Assembly (NCBI GenBank): GCA_963920765.1
Contig: OY987249.1
Coordinates: 7,936,817 to 8,000,816 of the forward strand
Source: Ulota crispa
Lineage: Eukaryota; Streptophyta; Bryopsida; Orthotrichales; Orthotrichaceae
Direction: 5' to 3'
Length of the DNA stretch: 64,000 nucleotides
Shown here: in pieces, positions 10,601 to 22,999 of the stretch
How the letters are laid out: each line of letters opens with the position of its first letter
How positions within the stretch are numbered: the stretch's first letter is position 1
The notes under the pieces: model-generated
Database searches by the model: none
Told to the model about the DNA's origin: nothing
What the model saw: only the letters and a program-made list of their open reading frames with translations
Made by a program: the position numbers and the translations under genes

Positions 10601-13411
10601 ATGAGCCCAGGCATGATGACAGCATTGCCATAGTCCAACACCCGAGGTTTTCCCGGGGTGTTCTTCGGAGCTTCACTTCTCTTACTCACAGAAACAATCC
10701 GCTCTCCCTCCACCTCCACTGCAAAAGCAAAGCAAAATAAAAAAACACAAAACTTACAATACATGCATCTTCAAAGGTCCTGGTAGTTTCCATACTTTTA
10801 AAAAATTCAATGCTCTCTTAGAGGTACCAACATGGTAGGGTATTAGTTAATGTTACATAAACCTCTACATATTGGTCTTCACTTCTATAATACTACAAAT
10901 GATCAACATTTTCCTTAGAAAGGGGGTTAGGGTTCTCAGCTGTTGAAAGAGTACAACAGGATTTAAGCTCAAACACAATCAAACAATGATTGTCACATTC
11001 CTTAAATCTCTGTTAGCCCTATTAACTTTCGACCTGTGTGGGTAAGCAGCACTTGAATGTTACAAGCTGGTAAGGCCAAAAAATGGTGTAAAATAAAAAG
11101 TGCAGATCAATTTTCTCACAAATTTTCAAATTTATGATTTGAGTGGCTGAAACTTGGAATTTAAGTTGGTTTCACATTCCGCTATGTCTTTACGGAAACC
11201 TCCAACTCAAAACAAGTAAGAGAATGATTGTTTTTATAACATCCAATTTTGTGCCTGGACAATCTAGACAATTGGAGGCTATGATTGCACATCTCATCAA
11301 GACAAAGAACTTTTATTATACACAAACATACATCACACTAATAGTTGCTAGGGAAACCTGAAAAATCTTGCTTCTAGTTAGATTGCGCATTATAATGCAA
11401 AGAACAAAATGAATATTAAATAGCTGCTAAATGGTTGGTCAAATCTCAAAAAGGGAGGACTTGTATCCGTGGTTGCACTGCTAGGCACCTTCTCACCATT
11501 GAAAAGTTTAGTGTATAGGAGTACAAAAACCTAGGAACAAAAAAAAAACCCTTTCATTCTTGGCCATACCAATTTGTACAATTTAGGCATTTTGAAATAT
11601 TTTGTACTAACGAAGATGACCACAATGACAATTATAGTACTTGTATTTTGTATCAGAAAGGTAAATCCTAGAGGCAATAGTAGCAATGGAGAAAAATTAC
11701 CTGCATAGGAGCCAACGCCATCAGGAGTCACCACACGCTTGCTATAGAGTACAAAGTGCGTCTCAGACAGCAAACTACATCCTTTGTCTTTCTGCAAAAA
11801 CTCCAACACCATTGTCCAGTTCTCAAAACTGCCCCTAAAAAGAAAAAGAAGCCTTCTCCACTTGTAACATTGTATAATTTCACTTTCATACATAAAACTT
11901 GCTAAAAATTTAGGGGCAGTTCACACTATGACCCAAGTCTCACAAACATTTAAGAATCTAATTGGTTGTTAGTAGCCAAAAGTTGAGACTAGGCAATTCA
12001 CACTACATCCCAAGTCCTACGTCCTAATTCAGTACATGTTGCTTACATGGCAGCACTTTTTGGAAGTTTTGGCATCAAGAGAGTCCCAAGTCCCACAAAT
12101 ATCTAAGAATCTAACTATTTGTCAAAAGCCTAAAGTTGAAACTTGGCAATTCACATTATGTTCCAAGTCTTACATCCTAATTCATTGCATGTTGCTTACA
12201 TGCAGCACCTTTTTGAAGTTTCAACATCAAGAGAGTCCCAACACTAGAAGAAAAGGGCAATAAATGACTAGGTCACAACAATTGCACAACAACTAAACAA
12301 CTATACAAAAACACAACTACAAAATGACTCAATTACAGTCATGCAATCGTTGTATAATGGTTGTGAACTAATTGTTTATGACGTATTTTTCTTCTAGTGC
12401 AAGTCCCACAAATATCTAAGAATCTAACTATTTGAAAAGAGCCAAAAGTTGAGACTCAACAATTCCCATGTCCCTACTTCATTGCATGTTGCTTACATGA
12501 TAGCAGTTTTTTGAAGTTTTGGCATCAAGAGAACGGGACTTTGCTCAAGGTTTAAATTGACCATTTTTTTTGTTCAACCCAACTTTCAGCCCAAGTCCTA
12601 CCAATTATTCTGCATAAAACCTTCATGACTCTCTTTGATACTCCCTTTATTTTCTTCCATTAACAGCCCAACAAAGCTAGGATGAGACTACTAACACAAT
12701 AACAAACTGATAATTATTCAAATTATGTCTACTTTTATAGAATCTTGCAAAAAATAGGGTCCTAAATCCTAATCCTTATTCTCCTCTTTCGAAACTTTAT
12801 CTTGTTATTCGCATTCACAGCCAAAATTCTGATTCCCATTTAAAAAAATGCACTCAACAAGCACCGCTAATGCAAAATAAACAAAACAATTGATCACACC
12901 ACCCACCAATTTTGATCTAAATCCAAAACCTCAACTCCAATCTCAATTACCAAAAACCTTCGCAACCAAACAGCACAATTACAACAACAAACAAACAAAC
13001 TTCCACAACCTTCATAAAAAAAAAGGGCGAGCTCCACTCCAAGCCAACACTACTTTTATCTTTCAGCATGTACCAAAAAAACGATCATTCCAAACAAAGC
13101 GCAGTACACTACTTCATCATTCTAAAAAACCGATCATTTTAAACAAAACCGATCATTCTAAATAAAACCGATCATTCCAAACAAAACCCATCATTTTAAC
13201 AAAACGCAGGATCTAGAGAGAGATTGCAGAATACGACACAAGCTGAGAGAGGAAAGATTTGCTTGATCATTTTTGTAATTGATTGAGTTGTTGTATTGCT
13301 GACCTGGTTTTCGACGTGAGGGAGGTAGACGAGCGTGTAGCCGAGAGTGAACAAGAGCAACGGCACAGTCCAGCCTCGTAAAATCGGACGCAGCAAGTCG
13401 CCTGGCTCCAT
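4627..13411 (-). CDS. ALN: Allantoinase (EC 3.5.2.5), complete 15-exon gene, 514 aa
   Basis: It hydrolyses (S)-allantoin to allantoate in purine breakdown; plant allantoinases are placed in the endoplasmic reticulum. Exons in transcript order: 13304-13411, 11701-11791, 10595-10718, 9966-10039, 9708-9784, 9553-9589, 9346-9431, 9054-9113, 8577-8731, 7809-7935, 7085-7240, 6685-6795, 6450-6560, 5406-5504, 4627-4755. All have GT/AG borders and compatible phases. Residues 1-36 hold a hydrophobic anchor ([14 protein letters not shown]), as in the Arabidopsis enzyme. Amidohydrolase metal ligands are all present: LIDVHVHL (H109, H111), carboxylated Lys in GLKSFM (K199), LVHQE (H235), VVHLSD (H301) and STDHSP (D375). 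SAYMG..YTGKV ends the domain near the C-terminus. Arabidopsis ALN is 506 aa, so the length fits. The start is the first ATG before the anchor. The gene looks intact. Confidence 0.96.
5960..6250 (+). repeat. Dispersed repeat family D, copy 2 (allantoinase intron 14... 13 region)
   Basis: Lies between the coding exons at 5406-5504 and 6450-6560. It aligns with 42115-42425 through CCAAGTATG.TTAGAAAGC, TAAAGATCTTATTTCTAGAA and GCCTCAAAAGTTCAA. More diverged than the other copies. Confidence 0.55.
9189..9224. repeat. Poly-G tract in an allantoinase intron
   Basis: An unbroken run of about 20 G is followed by GGGAGGGGGAGGGGAGG on the plus strand, which is C-rich in the transcript. It could form a G-quadruplex on the non-coding strand. 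Run length is prone to sequencing error. Confidence 0.8.
11930..12540 (-). repeat. Three tandem units of about 155 bp in allantoinase intron 1
   Basis: Units start near 11930, 12090 and 12402. Each runs CAAGTCYCACAAAYATYTAA, then AAGTTGARACT, a GCATGTTGCTTACATG core and TTTTGGCATCAAGAGAG. Units 1 and 2 abut directly. Units 2 and 3 are separated by the 158-bp MITE at 12242-12399. Confidence 0.85.
12242..12399. mobile_element. CACTA-type MITE, 158 bp, with 3-bp target duplication CAA
   Basis: Inverted termini CACTAGAAGAAAA and TTTTTCTTCTAGTG bound 158 bp with no coding capacity. CAA lies directly on both sides (12239-12241 and 12400-12402), the 3-bp duplication expected for CACTA elements. The undisturbed junction of tandem units 1 and 2 (GAGTCCCAAGTCCCACAAAT) shows the pre-insertion sequence. 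Confidence 0.9.
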
Positions 13412-13760
13412 AGCTCTCTCCAAACCAAACAAACCAAACCAAACCAAACCAAACAAATTCTTAAAAAGAAGAAGACGAGAGAGTTGCCAATGTGGGTGTG
13501 CTCTTGCTCGTTGCAACGAATCTCTGCATTGGAAACAGAGTGCTCTGTATAGTACAACAGTACTACTACTACAGTACTAAGTTAAGTTTACTACCAATCT
13601 CTCTTTCTGTTTCTCTTCTCGGTCTCTCCCAGATCTCAGGATGGGCGCGGTGAGCGAGGAATGCTTTCGTTCTGGTAGCTGGGGAATCGTGCGATTCGTG
13701 AGAGAATATAAAGTTAAAGATCGAACGGTGGCGTGAGAATGGAAGGGGTTGTTTTGTGAC
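13412..13760 (-). promoter_or_regulatory. Allantoinase 5' leader and probable promoter
   Basis: Upstream of the allantoinase ATG lies a pentanucleotide-type repeat of CAAAC/CAAAT units at 13421-13460 (GTTTG on the transcript strand), then a relatively GC-rich stretch. No clear TATA box was identified. Assigned by position only. Confidence 0.4.
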
Positions 13761-14069
13761 AAAGATTACTTGTCCTTATTGCGGGCGGGATATGAAGAAC
13801 TGTGATTCCTTCTGGAAAGTTGGAGACTGGAGAGATGTGTGAGATACTCTGGAAGGAAATGCGGGCATTGGTTCCGTCGAAAGGGGAGAGACTGGGAGAG
13901 GACAAGGGAAAAAAAGGTGGGTGAGGAGGGGAAAACGACAGTTCAGCGCCCACGTGGCGGTCTCTGTTAAAGCAAGCGGTGCTGGTGATGCCGGATTTCG
14001 ATGCCCACGATGCCCGTGATCAGCCTTTACAGCATCTCCATGGTTGTCCCATTGGGCCGCCAGTCCGCT
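13761..14069. other. Intergenic, GC-richer stretch without a recognised gene
   Basis: Open frames exist on the minus strand, but their translations show no family resemblance or splice context. It is likely part of the upstream region of the allantoinase gene. Confidence 0.4.
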
Positions 14070-14393
14070 GGGGGCTTCAAACATGAAATTTAGCCCTCGA
14101 ACTTCTCACTTCACAGGATCTTCGGCACCAGTGTACTATTTTTGTTCCCTCGCACGCATAAAGTCTGAGACACCTGTGAGTTTGCAGAAATTTTTACGAG
14201 AGAAGTTTCGGGGTTTGAGTACGCATGTGAATGAGCTGTGAGAAGTCACAAAGATGAGTTTCTAAAGTTCACACCTCACGTGCATCACGTTAGGAGTGAA
14301 GTCCAGAGGTGAGTCATGGCCAGGTTCACAAGTGAATTCACAAAGGTGAATCGTAATGTGAGTCACCTTAAAAAGTTGATGTTTGAAGCCCCC
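14070..14393. mobile_element. Short non-autonomous DNA element (MITE), 324 bp
   Basis: Perfect 15-bp inverted termini GGGGGCTTCAAACAT (14070-14084) and ATGTTTGAAGCCCCC (14379-14393) enclose a non-coding core. The termini resemble those of the neighbouring element at 15087/30093 (GGGGTTTCAAATATG). I found no convincing target duplication, so the superfamily is open. Confidence 0.75.
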
Positions 14394-15086
14394 TAATGTG
14401 TTTGATTGAGGTCATGGTCAATCTAGTGAGGTCAACTTATAGTTGGCTTTAAAAAATAGTGCAAAATCATTAAAAAAGCTTACTACATACATACTAGTGA
14501 CACTCATTGTTGCTAACATGAAGTCAAAACATGCATTGAAAGCCATATCACATATTCAAATGAGAAATTATAATTTGGTTCTTCCTTTTTTAGGTCAAAA
14601 ACCCTAAAAATGCCCTAAAAAAGTGAGAGCACGGACATGTCCGCCCGTCCGGTCCAATTTGTGCACCCATCCATGCTATCCAACAGTCTCAACTCGCCCA
14701 AAGTAACAACACTGAGTATCTCCACCGGTCCAAACTCGCTCAAAGTTTTCCATCTGGTTAGGCGAGGCCTAAAGGCACTCAATCTCCATCCATGCTCTTT
14801 GAAAAGGTGGCCTTACACTCCAACACACCCCATAAATAAGCAGTTGACCACTTATTTAGGAAAGTAGAGAATAGAGCTCACTAAACTTAAATTGAATAGT
14901 GCATGAATAGTTGCTTGGAGAGTGACTTGCTAGACTCGCCAAATAAGAGAGTTTGAGAGGGGCCTGAGAGGGGCATGGCTACTTTTCATCCACTTTGAGC
15001 AAGCCAAAGCCACTAGTGGAGATGATTTTAGATTTTAAAATTGGGTTTTTTTTTGTTGTTGGTCAAGCAACAGGCACCCATCAATA
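14394..15086. other. Intergenic; contains the left half of a split dispersed sequence
   Basis: AT-rich with no recognisable gene. Positions about 15030-15086 (AAAATTGGG, poly-T, GTTGGTCAAG...ACCCATCAA) recur in direct orientation at about 30670-30735. Confidence 0.5.
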
Positions 15087-15931
15087 GGGGTTTCAAATAT
15101 GCCGTTCAGCACCAAAATCGTTCACGTGTATAAGATTTGTGAAAAATGTGGACAAGTCATTCCGTGAACGAGCCATGACAACCTCCCAAAGGTCGTCATA
15201 GCGTATTCACCAGTGGACGAAAACTTGTCCACAACCATTTGTTCATTGTTTTTTTGAGATATATGAAACCCCTAATATCTCAAATAAGCACTAAACAAGT
15301 GGTCGGTCATTCACTGGTGAATATGCACTAGAAGGGAAACGTGGATAAATTGACTGAAAAATGACATAAGCTTGACTGTTTTGACAGAAACCATATTATT
15401 GTCAATTTGCTTGTCAATCAAATTGTCAATTACGTAATTACTCATACCTGCTGCAATTTCCGGGTAGTACATATACAAAAACTGTCTAAATTTTACAATG
15501 GTCTCAGTCCTTACACAGTCATTCCCATCGACTGTGGTTTGGGAGCCACTTTCCCGTGTATGAAAAAATAGTCAAATTACCAATGGCATTGACTGGAATA
15601 AAAGTAATTCTGACTGCCGACATAAACTGTTGGGTGAGGAAGAAATGGCAAAAAGTCATGCAGTAAACCAAACAAACTTTATTAATTACGTGCTGGTCCC
15701 ACCTTCCGCGAACATGTGTACATATTCCCCCACAATGAGTTCGTCAGAGTTTTCAATTCAATCACTAATTATCAGAAGCATAATCTGTCGAATTTGCTAA
15801 GGTATCTCCACTCCCTGCCACACCGCTAAGGTAGACGGCTCTGAAATCGTTCGGGCATTGAAACCGTCCCTTTTCTTAAATGTGCACTGTATGTACATGC
15901 TGTTTATTATTGGTTTCAGAAATGTATAAGT

Positions 15932-16160
15932 GGAGTACATTTGAAGAGGGTAACAGTTTTAGAGCCCTATGCATTTCAACTTCAAAATTTTATAACTATG
16001 TCCATAAAGTTCCAAAAATTATGAAACAACTTGTGTTAAATGCCAATTCTTCTTGTCTTTCAAGGAAAATTTATTAAAAAATATTTCAAAAAGTTTCACC
16101 TCCCCAAAATCCAGTTTCAACCCTTAGAAGGACGATTTCAAAACCTCCTACCTTACTCTC
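15932..16160 (-). repeat. Inverted copy of the repeat flanking the CACTA right end
   Basis: Within the CACTA element, this stretch matches the reverse complement of 30106-30335 at roughly 80%. Shared blocks are ATGAAACAACTTG, ATGCCAATTCTTCTTGTCTT and GAGGAAAATTTATT/AAGGAAAATTTATT. The same dispersed repeat therefore sits inside and just outside the transposon. Confidence 0.8.
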
Positions 16161-19100
16161 ACCGGCACTTCCCAAAGCATTTGAAATTTCATTGGCAGTC
16201 GTTGACCTCAATTGTTGTCTAGTACGCCTTTGTGGATAATTGTTACAGCCCTTGTGTGTCATCATGTCCTCGTCATCCCCTTCGCTTAAATGAAGGTTCA
16301 CCTCTTCTACCGTTTGCGCCCGAACACATCCGCAGCCAGTAGACCGATCGATTCTCGCCCTCCCTGGACGTTGAACGGTACTGGTTCTTTCCAAGTCTTC
16401 TCCCCTTACCACACCTCGTCCACGTCCATTATTGGCTCCTCGCTGTCCTCTTCCAGCACCTCTACCCCGGCTCGGAATGAGCACTTCTTGCAAGATGACG
16501 TTCCTCTCTGTCGAGGCAATTGGCACTGCACATTCACAAATTTCTGTTCCATGTCAAAGTTCTAGGAAATCTTCATCCAGTCCCATCTGAAACAAATTAC
16601 CTTTGATGTGGTTGTCATTGGTGCTGGGTACAATTTTTTTACCCCGAACCTCCTTCTGTAAGACGACTTTCCAACCAGGAGACTCCTCAGCATCACTATA
16701 AAATACCTGCTCAACCTATCTAGGGAAAGCAAAGCTGTCGAAAGACAAATGTCCTATACTCCTATTGAAGTTTGCTATTGTGAATCCCCGTTTATCCCTT
16801 TTCACAGTGGCATATTTTCCTTTGTAGTTAGCTTTCACAAAGTTGCACACTAATAGAACTAGACAATGACCTCAATAATCCAATTCTAAAATCTCTACTA
16901 AGTGGCCAAGGTATTCAACTTTTGCAGTCACAGGGTGCAAATCCCGCCTACCATTTCTACATACCTGTATAAATACAGCTGCCACTCCACTGTCTGATGT
17001 TTTCATACTCATTTCAGCACTAAAAACTCTAAAATGAGTGCCGTTAGCGAACATGGATTTGTAAGCAGATGCTACTGGAAGTGGGCCTCTTACCGTCTGC
17101 TGAACATTGTCATCGACATTCACCCCTACTTCCATATCTTGCTTAACTTCTTTCGCAACCCAGTCTAGAAAGTTTAGTAACAACCGCAACGCAAGTGGAA
17201 ATGGAAGTTGCGGTCGCCTCCCTTGTCCTAGATTTAACTGTCAAAAATTAACTCTTTGAACTTCACGGTCTGAAATTGCTTCCTCATATCTCCTGCACAT
17301 ATTGGTTGTTCTGCACATGTTAGGAGTTGTACTAACAAGTCTGTCTTATCATCTACACACTCATAACTATACAATATCCCATAAATCTTTTCATCATCAA
17401 ATATATGTATATATATATAGAGTTACAAAAACATGTGTTCTCTCTAGTACTCTTACCTCATAAACTCTTGAACATCAACATTATTGCATACATATTACTT
17501 GCTTTATTTTTTATGCCAACACACATGAGCAAACATTTGGTACTGATTTACATAAAGTTGTATACCGTGGTTGTAACAATGTCCATATTTTACAGCAGCT
17601 ACCATAATGTACTGTGACAGTGACAAGAGACTTCTAACATCCTTGACATAACGTATATTGAACAATAGCATTATTGACGTTACATATTACAATATTAGTT
17701 TCAGGAAACAAACTAGTTTGTCTTACTTCCATTCTCTGACACCCGTATATGAGTTTCAGGAGTCCTCTCTTATAATAACAGCAAAACTCCAAAGGGAAGT
17801 GGAATTAAACAATTTAAAATTAGATCCCTTCCTTCTTCTATGAGAACATTCACAGTATAATATACAATCCAAATTTGTTCATGTCCCAATCAATATGGAA
17901 TCCAGAGTAATTACCCCAAAGACCCAAACAAAGAGATTGACCTAACAAACTATATGGAAAAACGGCTAAGACCCTACTAACATGAATGCTTTGCCAATGC
18001 GTATTTTACATCTTCTTCAAACTAATCAGAATGATTCTGTAAATTCTCAACATGTAATGGAATTTGACTTTATCAACCAACACAATTACCTAGAACTACA
18101 TACTGTTTACATACAATATTCTTATGACATAATCATTAACACGTTATTAGTTCATTATGTAATAAATCTTCTAACTCATATTCTCATGTAAAATGTACAC
18201 TTATAGTGAGTACCTTGAACAACAAAATATGGTTTGTAATCTAAAAATGTCTCGTCTTTTATACAACTCTTGAACAACCGTTACCATATCGGCCCTTCCA
18301 GATTCTGTAACGGTTTCCTAATTTTCATCAAATAATGACAACCTTAGCATTTATGTTGTACTTATATTAAAACATTGTCAATTCATTATTGACTTAAGCC
18401 CTTCCACTTCTAAAAATTGGTTTCTCCTACTAACCATGGAACAATGCATTGACATGTAATGTCAAAACATTTAGTCCACAGTTATAGGTGTGCATAGTCA
18501 TTTCTTTATGTTTCATTCACTTCTACATATAAATTGCACTATACATTGCAGTAGGGTCTATAGAAGACCAATTTTGCCAAATGAATTTAACCTGGATGAC
18601 ACGACTTTATTTTCCTAGTACCCCCTTTTAAAACCAATCCAAGGTTGTTTTTTTAAGCGATCCTATTCTACAATCACTCCCTGGCCAAACATTGCACCAC
18701 TTCATTAACACAATTAGAATTGCAACTTATTTTTAATGCATGTCCAATGAGAAGGTAAAGCAAAACTTTTCACTATATTGTATATTTTGTTTTCAAAGGT
18801 CTCACTGACAATTACATACTTGATTGCTACATTCTACTAAGTCTAGCAAAACATGTTTGGAAATCAAGGTAAAACAGATAATACCTCATGTACAGCTCCA
18901 TGTGGACAGTATTGTCTAACACAAACGCATGAATGAGATTCTTGAAGTCCTCATCCATAACTTGGTCAAACTTATTGCCTTCCATAATCTCGTCTACCAT
19001 AGTGGATTCCTCGTTGTCATCCCACGCTCTTCTTCTAGTTGGAGTATATTGTGATAGAAATTCAATCATGAAGCTGATAGACTTGTCCCTTGTGTATCCA

Positions 19101-22100
19101 CATGCCATACTCTCCTCTGGCTTGGCCTTGTTTTTGACATACCCCTTTAAGACTTTCATGAATCTCTCAAAGGGGTACATCCATCTAGTATGGATAGGGC
19201 CGCATATATAACTCCTCCACTAAGTGCAAAGGGAGATGCATCATGATAATGAATATAGATGGAGGGAAAACCTTCTCCAACTAGCATATGGTTACTGCAA
19301 CCTTGTTCAGCATCTGTTCTTTCTTGTTTGACTCCATTGCTTTGGCACATATTTTCCTGAATAGCCTACTCACCCTCATAATAGCTCCCACAACAATTGG
19401 ATCTCCAATATTTCTTGAACATAGGGGAAGCACTTGTCTCATCAAAATGTGATAATCATGTGTCTTCAAGCCTTTCAGCTTTACCATTCTGGTTCCTTTG
19501 GCTCAAAGGCGTGACATAGTTAGAAGGAAACTTGAGGTTACGCAAAGTGATCATGATATGTACCTGTTCATCCTTTGTTAGAACATAAGGAGCATTTGGC
19601 ATGAAATAAGACACCCCATCATCATTTGGCTGAAGATGAAGATGAGGACAAATGTTACGAACCCTCATGTATTCCCTTGATTTCACACTGTCTGTCTCAC
19701 CGAACAGAGTCTTTAATAAATTCTCACACATGTTTTTTTCGATGTGCATAGCGTCAAGTGTATGTCTGACCGGTAGAATCTGCACAACTAGAATGCCATA
19801 TTATTAGAACCACTCAGAAAAAAAGGCCTTCTAGTGAATGCAATAATACATTAGAAATGACATTAAAAATATGACTCCTACATCATTAACACTTGCATAC
19901 GCATGTTCATAAACTTTTTATTCAATGGCTTTGTATATTACAAGGCTGGTTTATGTCTCCATGTTCACTGATAAAAAAATTGATACATCAAAACTTAGGA
20001 ATATACACTTATTTAGGACATGCAATAGAAAATTTAATGTAAATTTCAAACACTCCAATCAATGAAGGATGACCTTTATAACGTACTATCACCATTATGA
20101 TTTACCTAATACAGCATTGGTCCAAGTCATTGTCATCTCTATTTCATATCTGCATATACATAGCATTGCAAATGTATTTTTCTGAAACCAGACATACTAC
20201 AACATCGTTTACCTTATAATTTGAAACAATGTCTACACATTCACTCTCCCAACAATACATATTTTCTTCATATTTTTACGTTATCCGTATTAGAGCATGT
20301 GAAGATGCTTTTCCACTTGAATCAATATTTGAGATTTATGTAAAATACAAATTCTGATATATAACAAATTTCTGCCAAACAATGATATGAGTAGATGCAC
20401 ACAATTAATGACCTCTGCTTTCTCATATTCTCATTGCACTATCGTCAATATTCATGTAATTTGAACTTTTTTTTTACAACATCATACACAAACCAGTAGT
20501 CCTTTTAATAAAATATAATATCTACGGTTAACGTATCTACAATCACATATAAACATTTTCAATTAAATTGTCAATTGAGGCAGCGAGAATTATTAAGTAC
20601 ACCACCTCATTAAAAGTTAGCCACATATGCCACATTGGATTATTTGAAATTCATATGAACAACTCTCAAAACATAATTATCACTGTCACCCACTAATGAG
20701 GTACTGTTACATGAGTGTTTTCATATAAGTACAAAGGTATCCACAATTCCAAAATTTCTGATTATACTTCACACTAGTTTAATAACTCAAAGACAAAAAC
20801 ACAATAATAAGTGTTCACTCATACGTCATAATTAAATTAACCATTGTCATACAAAGGTATTTCTTTATACTCTATTAGTATGACATCAGACAAATTGCAT
20901 TGCATTACATCCAATCATTACGGCTAAACCGGTCTCTAGAATATTAACAAATTTATTTTGAAATTGGGAATTCAAGTTATAAATAGTCTCAATGAAGAAA
21001 ATCATGATTTAAAATTAATTCATCGCAAGACTTAATAATTCATAGCTACATAGTAAAATGCAATTGCTGAAGTTATTGCAATAGTTATAAAAATCAATTA
21101 ACATGAACAACAGAATTTCAAAAAGAAAATGATTCAAACATATTTATCGACCAATAGGGCAGTTTGTAGAAAATACTAACCTTCTTTACACCATGAGCTT
21201 TCATAGGGTTGTTGTTTGCATTTGCACGTCCGCCACACTGTAAAAACCTCTGTCTCCTAGTCCCATTCTTGATAATTTCTGTCCATGTCTGGCAAATGGA
21301 ATAGTCCCTAACCTCACAAGTCCCATCACAATCCAACCTTGCATTTTGCCAATCATGAGTCATAGGTAACTACTTTTGATGTCCTAAGTACACAACCTTG
21401 TCTGCTTCACTGGATGCTCAGCGACGGTTTGTGGACCGCATACTGGACAACCCGCATATCCCTTTCCCATTTGTCCAGACACTAAAAAGTATGCGGGAAA
21501 ATCATGCATGGTCTATAGCAGGATCCTTTTAAGCTGAAAGTTCTGTTGTGGTCCATGGGATTTTGATTTATCAATTGCGAAAACCCCTCTCCAAAGTTCT
21601 TTTAAGTCATTAATTAGTGGCTGCAGAAAAACATCAATGTTTTTCTCGGATGGAGAAGAGGGTCCAAGGATTAGCATCGTCAAGGATATGAAAAATCTTT
21701 TAGCCACAAGATATAGTGGCAAATTGTATATAATAGTCAACATCGGCCAAATAGAATGCTTATAAGACTGTAGACTGTGAGGATTTATGCCATTTAGGAA
21801 AATACCCATCTTCACATTCCTCTTCTCTTTGGTAAAAGCTGGATAAATTTGGTCCACCATACTCCATTGAGAACTATCCACAATAAACCGCATTTTACCA
21901 TCTTCAGAATGGTTGTGCTTGTGCCACTTCAATAGTTTAGCTACTTCTGGACATCTGTAAAGTCTTTGTAATCTTATAATTATGGAAAAATATTTTAGTA
22001 CTTTGACAAGAACTGTGTTAGACCTGGAAATGTACCGTGACTTCTGGCATATTGGACATTCTGTCAAATTCAAATTTCCCTTTCAGTATAAAATTTCTAT

Positions 22101-22477
22101 ACATTCACAGCAATGGATGGTCTGATGTGCTAATCCTAATTTCAATAGCAGAGTTTTTAGTTTATAAGAGGATTTCGAACACTTATTTCCTGAAAATAAC
22201 ACATTGTGCTTTAAGAATTTAAAAATCTCATTAAAGCATTTGTGACTCACCAAGAACAAAGTGCACAATAACATAATCACAATGCTGAATTGTAAACAAA
22301 TTGTTGTTGTATCCGGATATAAGAAATCACCCGCGCTCCAAAATGAGACTCTAAGATATCACTGTTGTCGACATCTTCTTTCGCTATAAAAAAGTCGTCA
22401 AAGTCCACAGCAAGGCTCTCATCTTCCGATCCGTCCCCGTGAATTTTATCAGCTCTACGAAAATAATTCTCCAGCAT
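16086..22477 (-). pseudogene. Decayed CACTA transposase gene (TNP2/TNPD type)
   Basis: Order on the minus strand: an acidic N-terminal piece (22477-22280); a Tnp2 domain at about 22280-21513 with CPICQKSRY, YFSIIIRLQRLYRCPEVAKL and NLPLYLVAKRFFISLTMLIL; a KLPYW block near 21160; an intron of about 1.35 kb; then 19783-18827 with VRHTLDAMHIEKNMCENLLK, GLKTHDYHILMRQVLP and WMYPFERFMKVLKGYV (DUF4218); and 17189-16620 matching DUF4216 (NGTHFRVFSAE, GFTIANFNRS, GWKVVLQKEV). A glycine/arginine-rich RGRG tail follows at about 16460-16390. Breaks include in-frame stops at 22083-22085, 19281-19283, 16872-16874 and 16716-16718, and a frame change near 19195. The protein would cut and join the element ends. 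The family is certain; the exon structure is approximate. Confidence 0.9.
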
Positions 22478-22999
22478 GTCCTCGAGATTAACGGACGGAT
22501 TTGTCTAATCAATGTCATGATCATTGTTAAAATCCTTCAAATTACCAGTCTTCAAGTTCGTATCATTAAACGCCAAATGAGAAGCCTCTCATTCCTGGTC
22601 TTCTATACCGTTATTTTGATAGAAATCCCTCTATCATGTAGATATTCATTATTTATTTAGGTTTATATTGATTTCAATAAATCAACAATTGAAGCGAAAA
22701 AAGTAGTTGTGGTGAGAACTATAGTTTAGCGACAGCGCAACGGTCATAGATTTTAGTGTGCTGCGTCGTCTTGTCACATGTACAGCTCAAAGGGATAGAT
22801 AGCGGGTTGGCTGGGCCAATTTTCTATCTCACTAGCTGCCAAGCCGTAGGCCGCCATTACCATTTGACAAGTCTGATGGGGTTTGAACCCAAACCGGCAC
22901 GCTGCCAGAAACGACCGCTTCTCCATCCAACCAAATTTATGACTAGGCAACTAAAAACAAACGTTTGACGCTATTATATGCTCGTAAGAGCACGTGGCC

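Noticed and set aside
13776-14084. Minus-strand frame of 102 codons upstream of allantoinase.
   Set aside because: Low-complexity translation, no family resemblance, overlaps a MITE end and promoter region.
15208-15323. ATTCACCAGTG / CACTGGTGAAT hairpin as a separate element.
   Set aside because: It lies wholly within the left arm of the 355-bp MITE and has no target duplication of its own.
22879-22925. tRNA-like promoter boxes on the minus strand (TGGAGAAGCGG and GGTTCAAACCC), a possible SINE head.
   Set aside because: The boxes are only 25 bases apart, no acceptor stem pairs, and no second copy or A-rich tail was seen.
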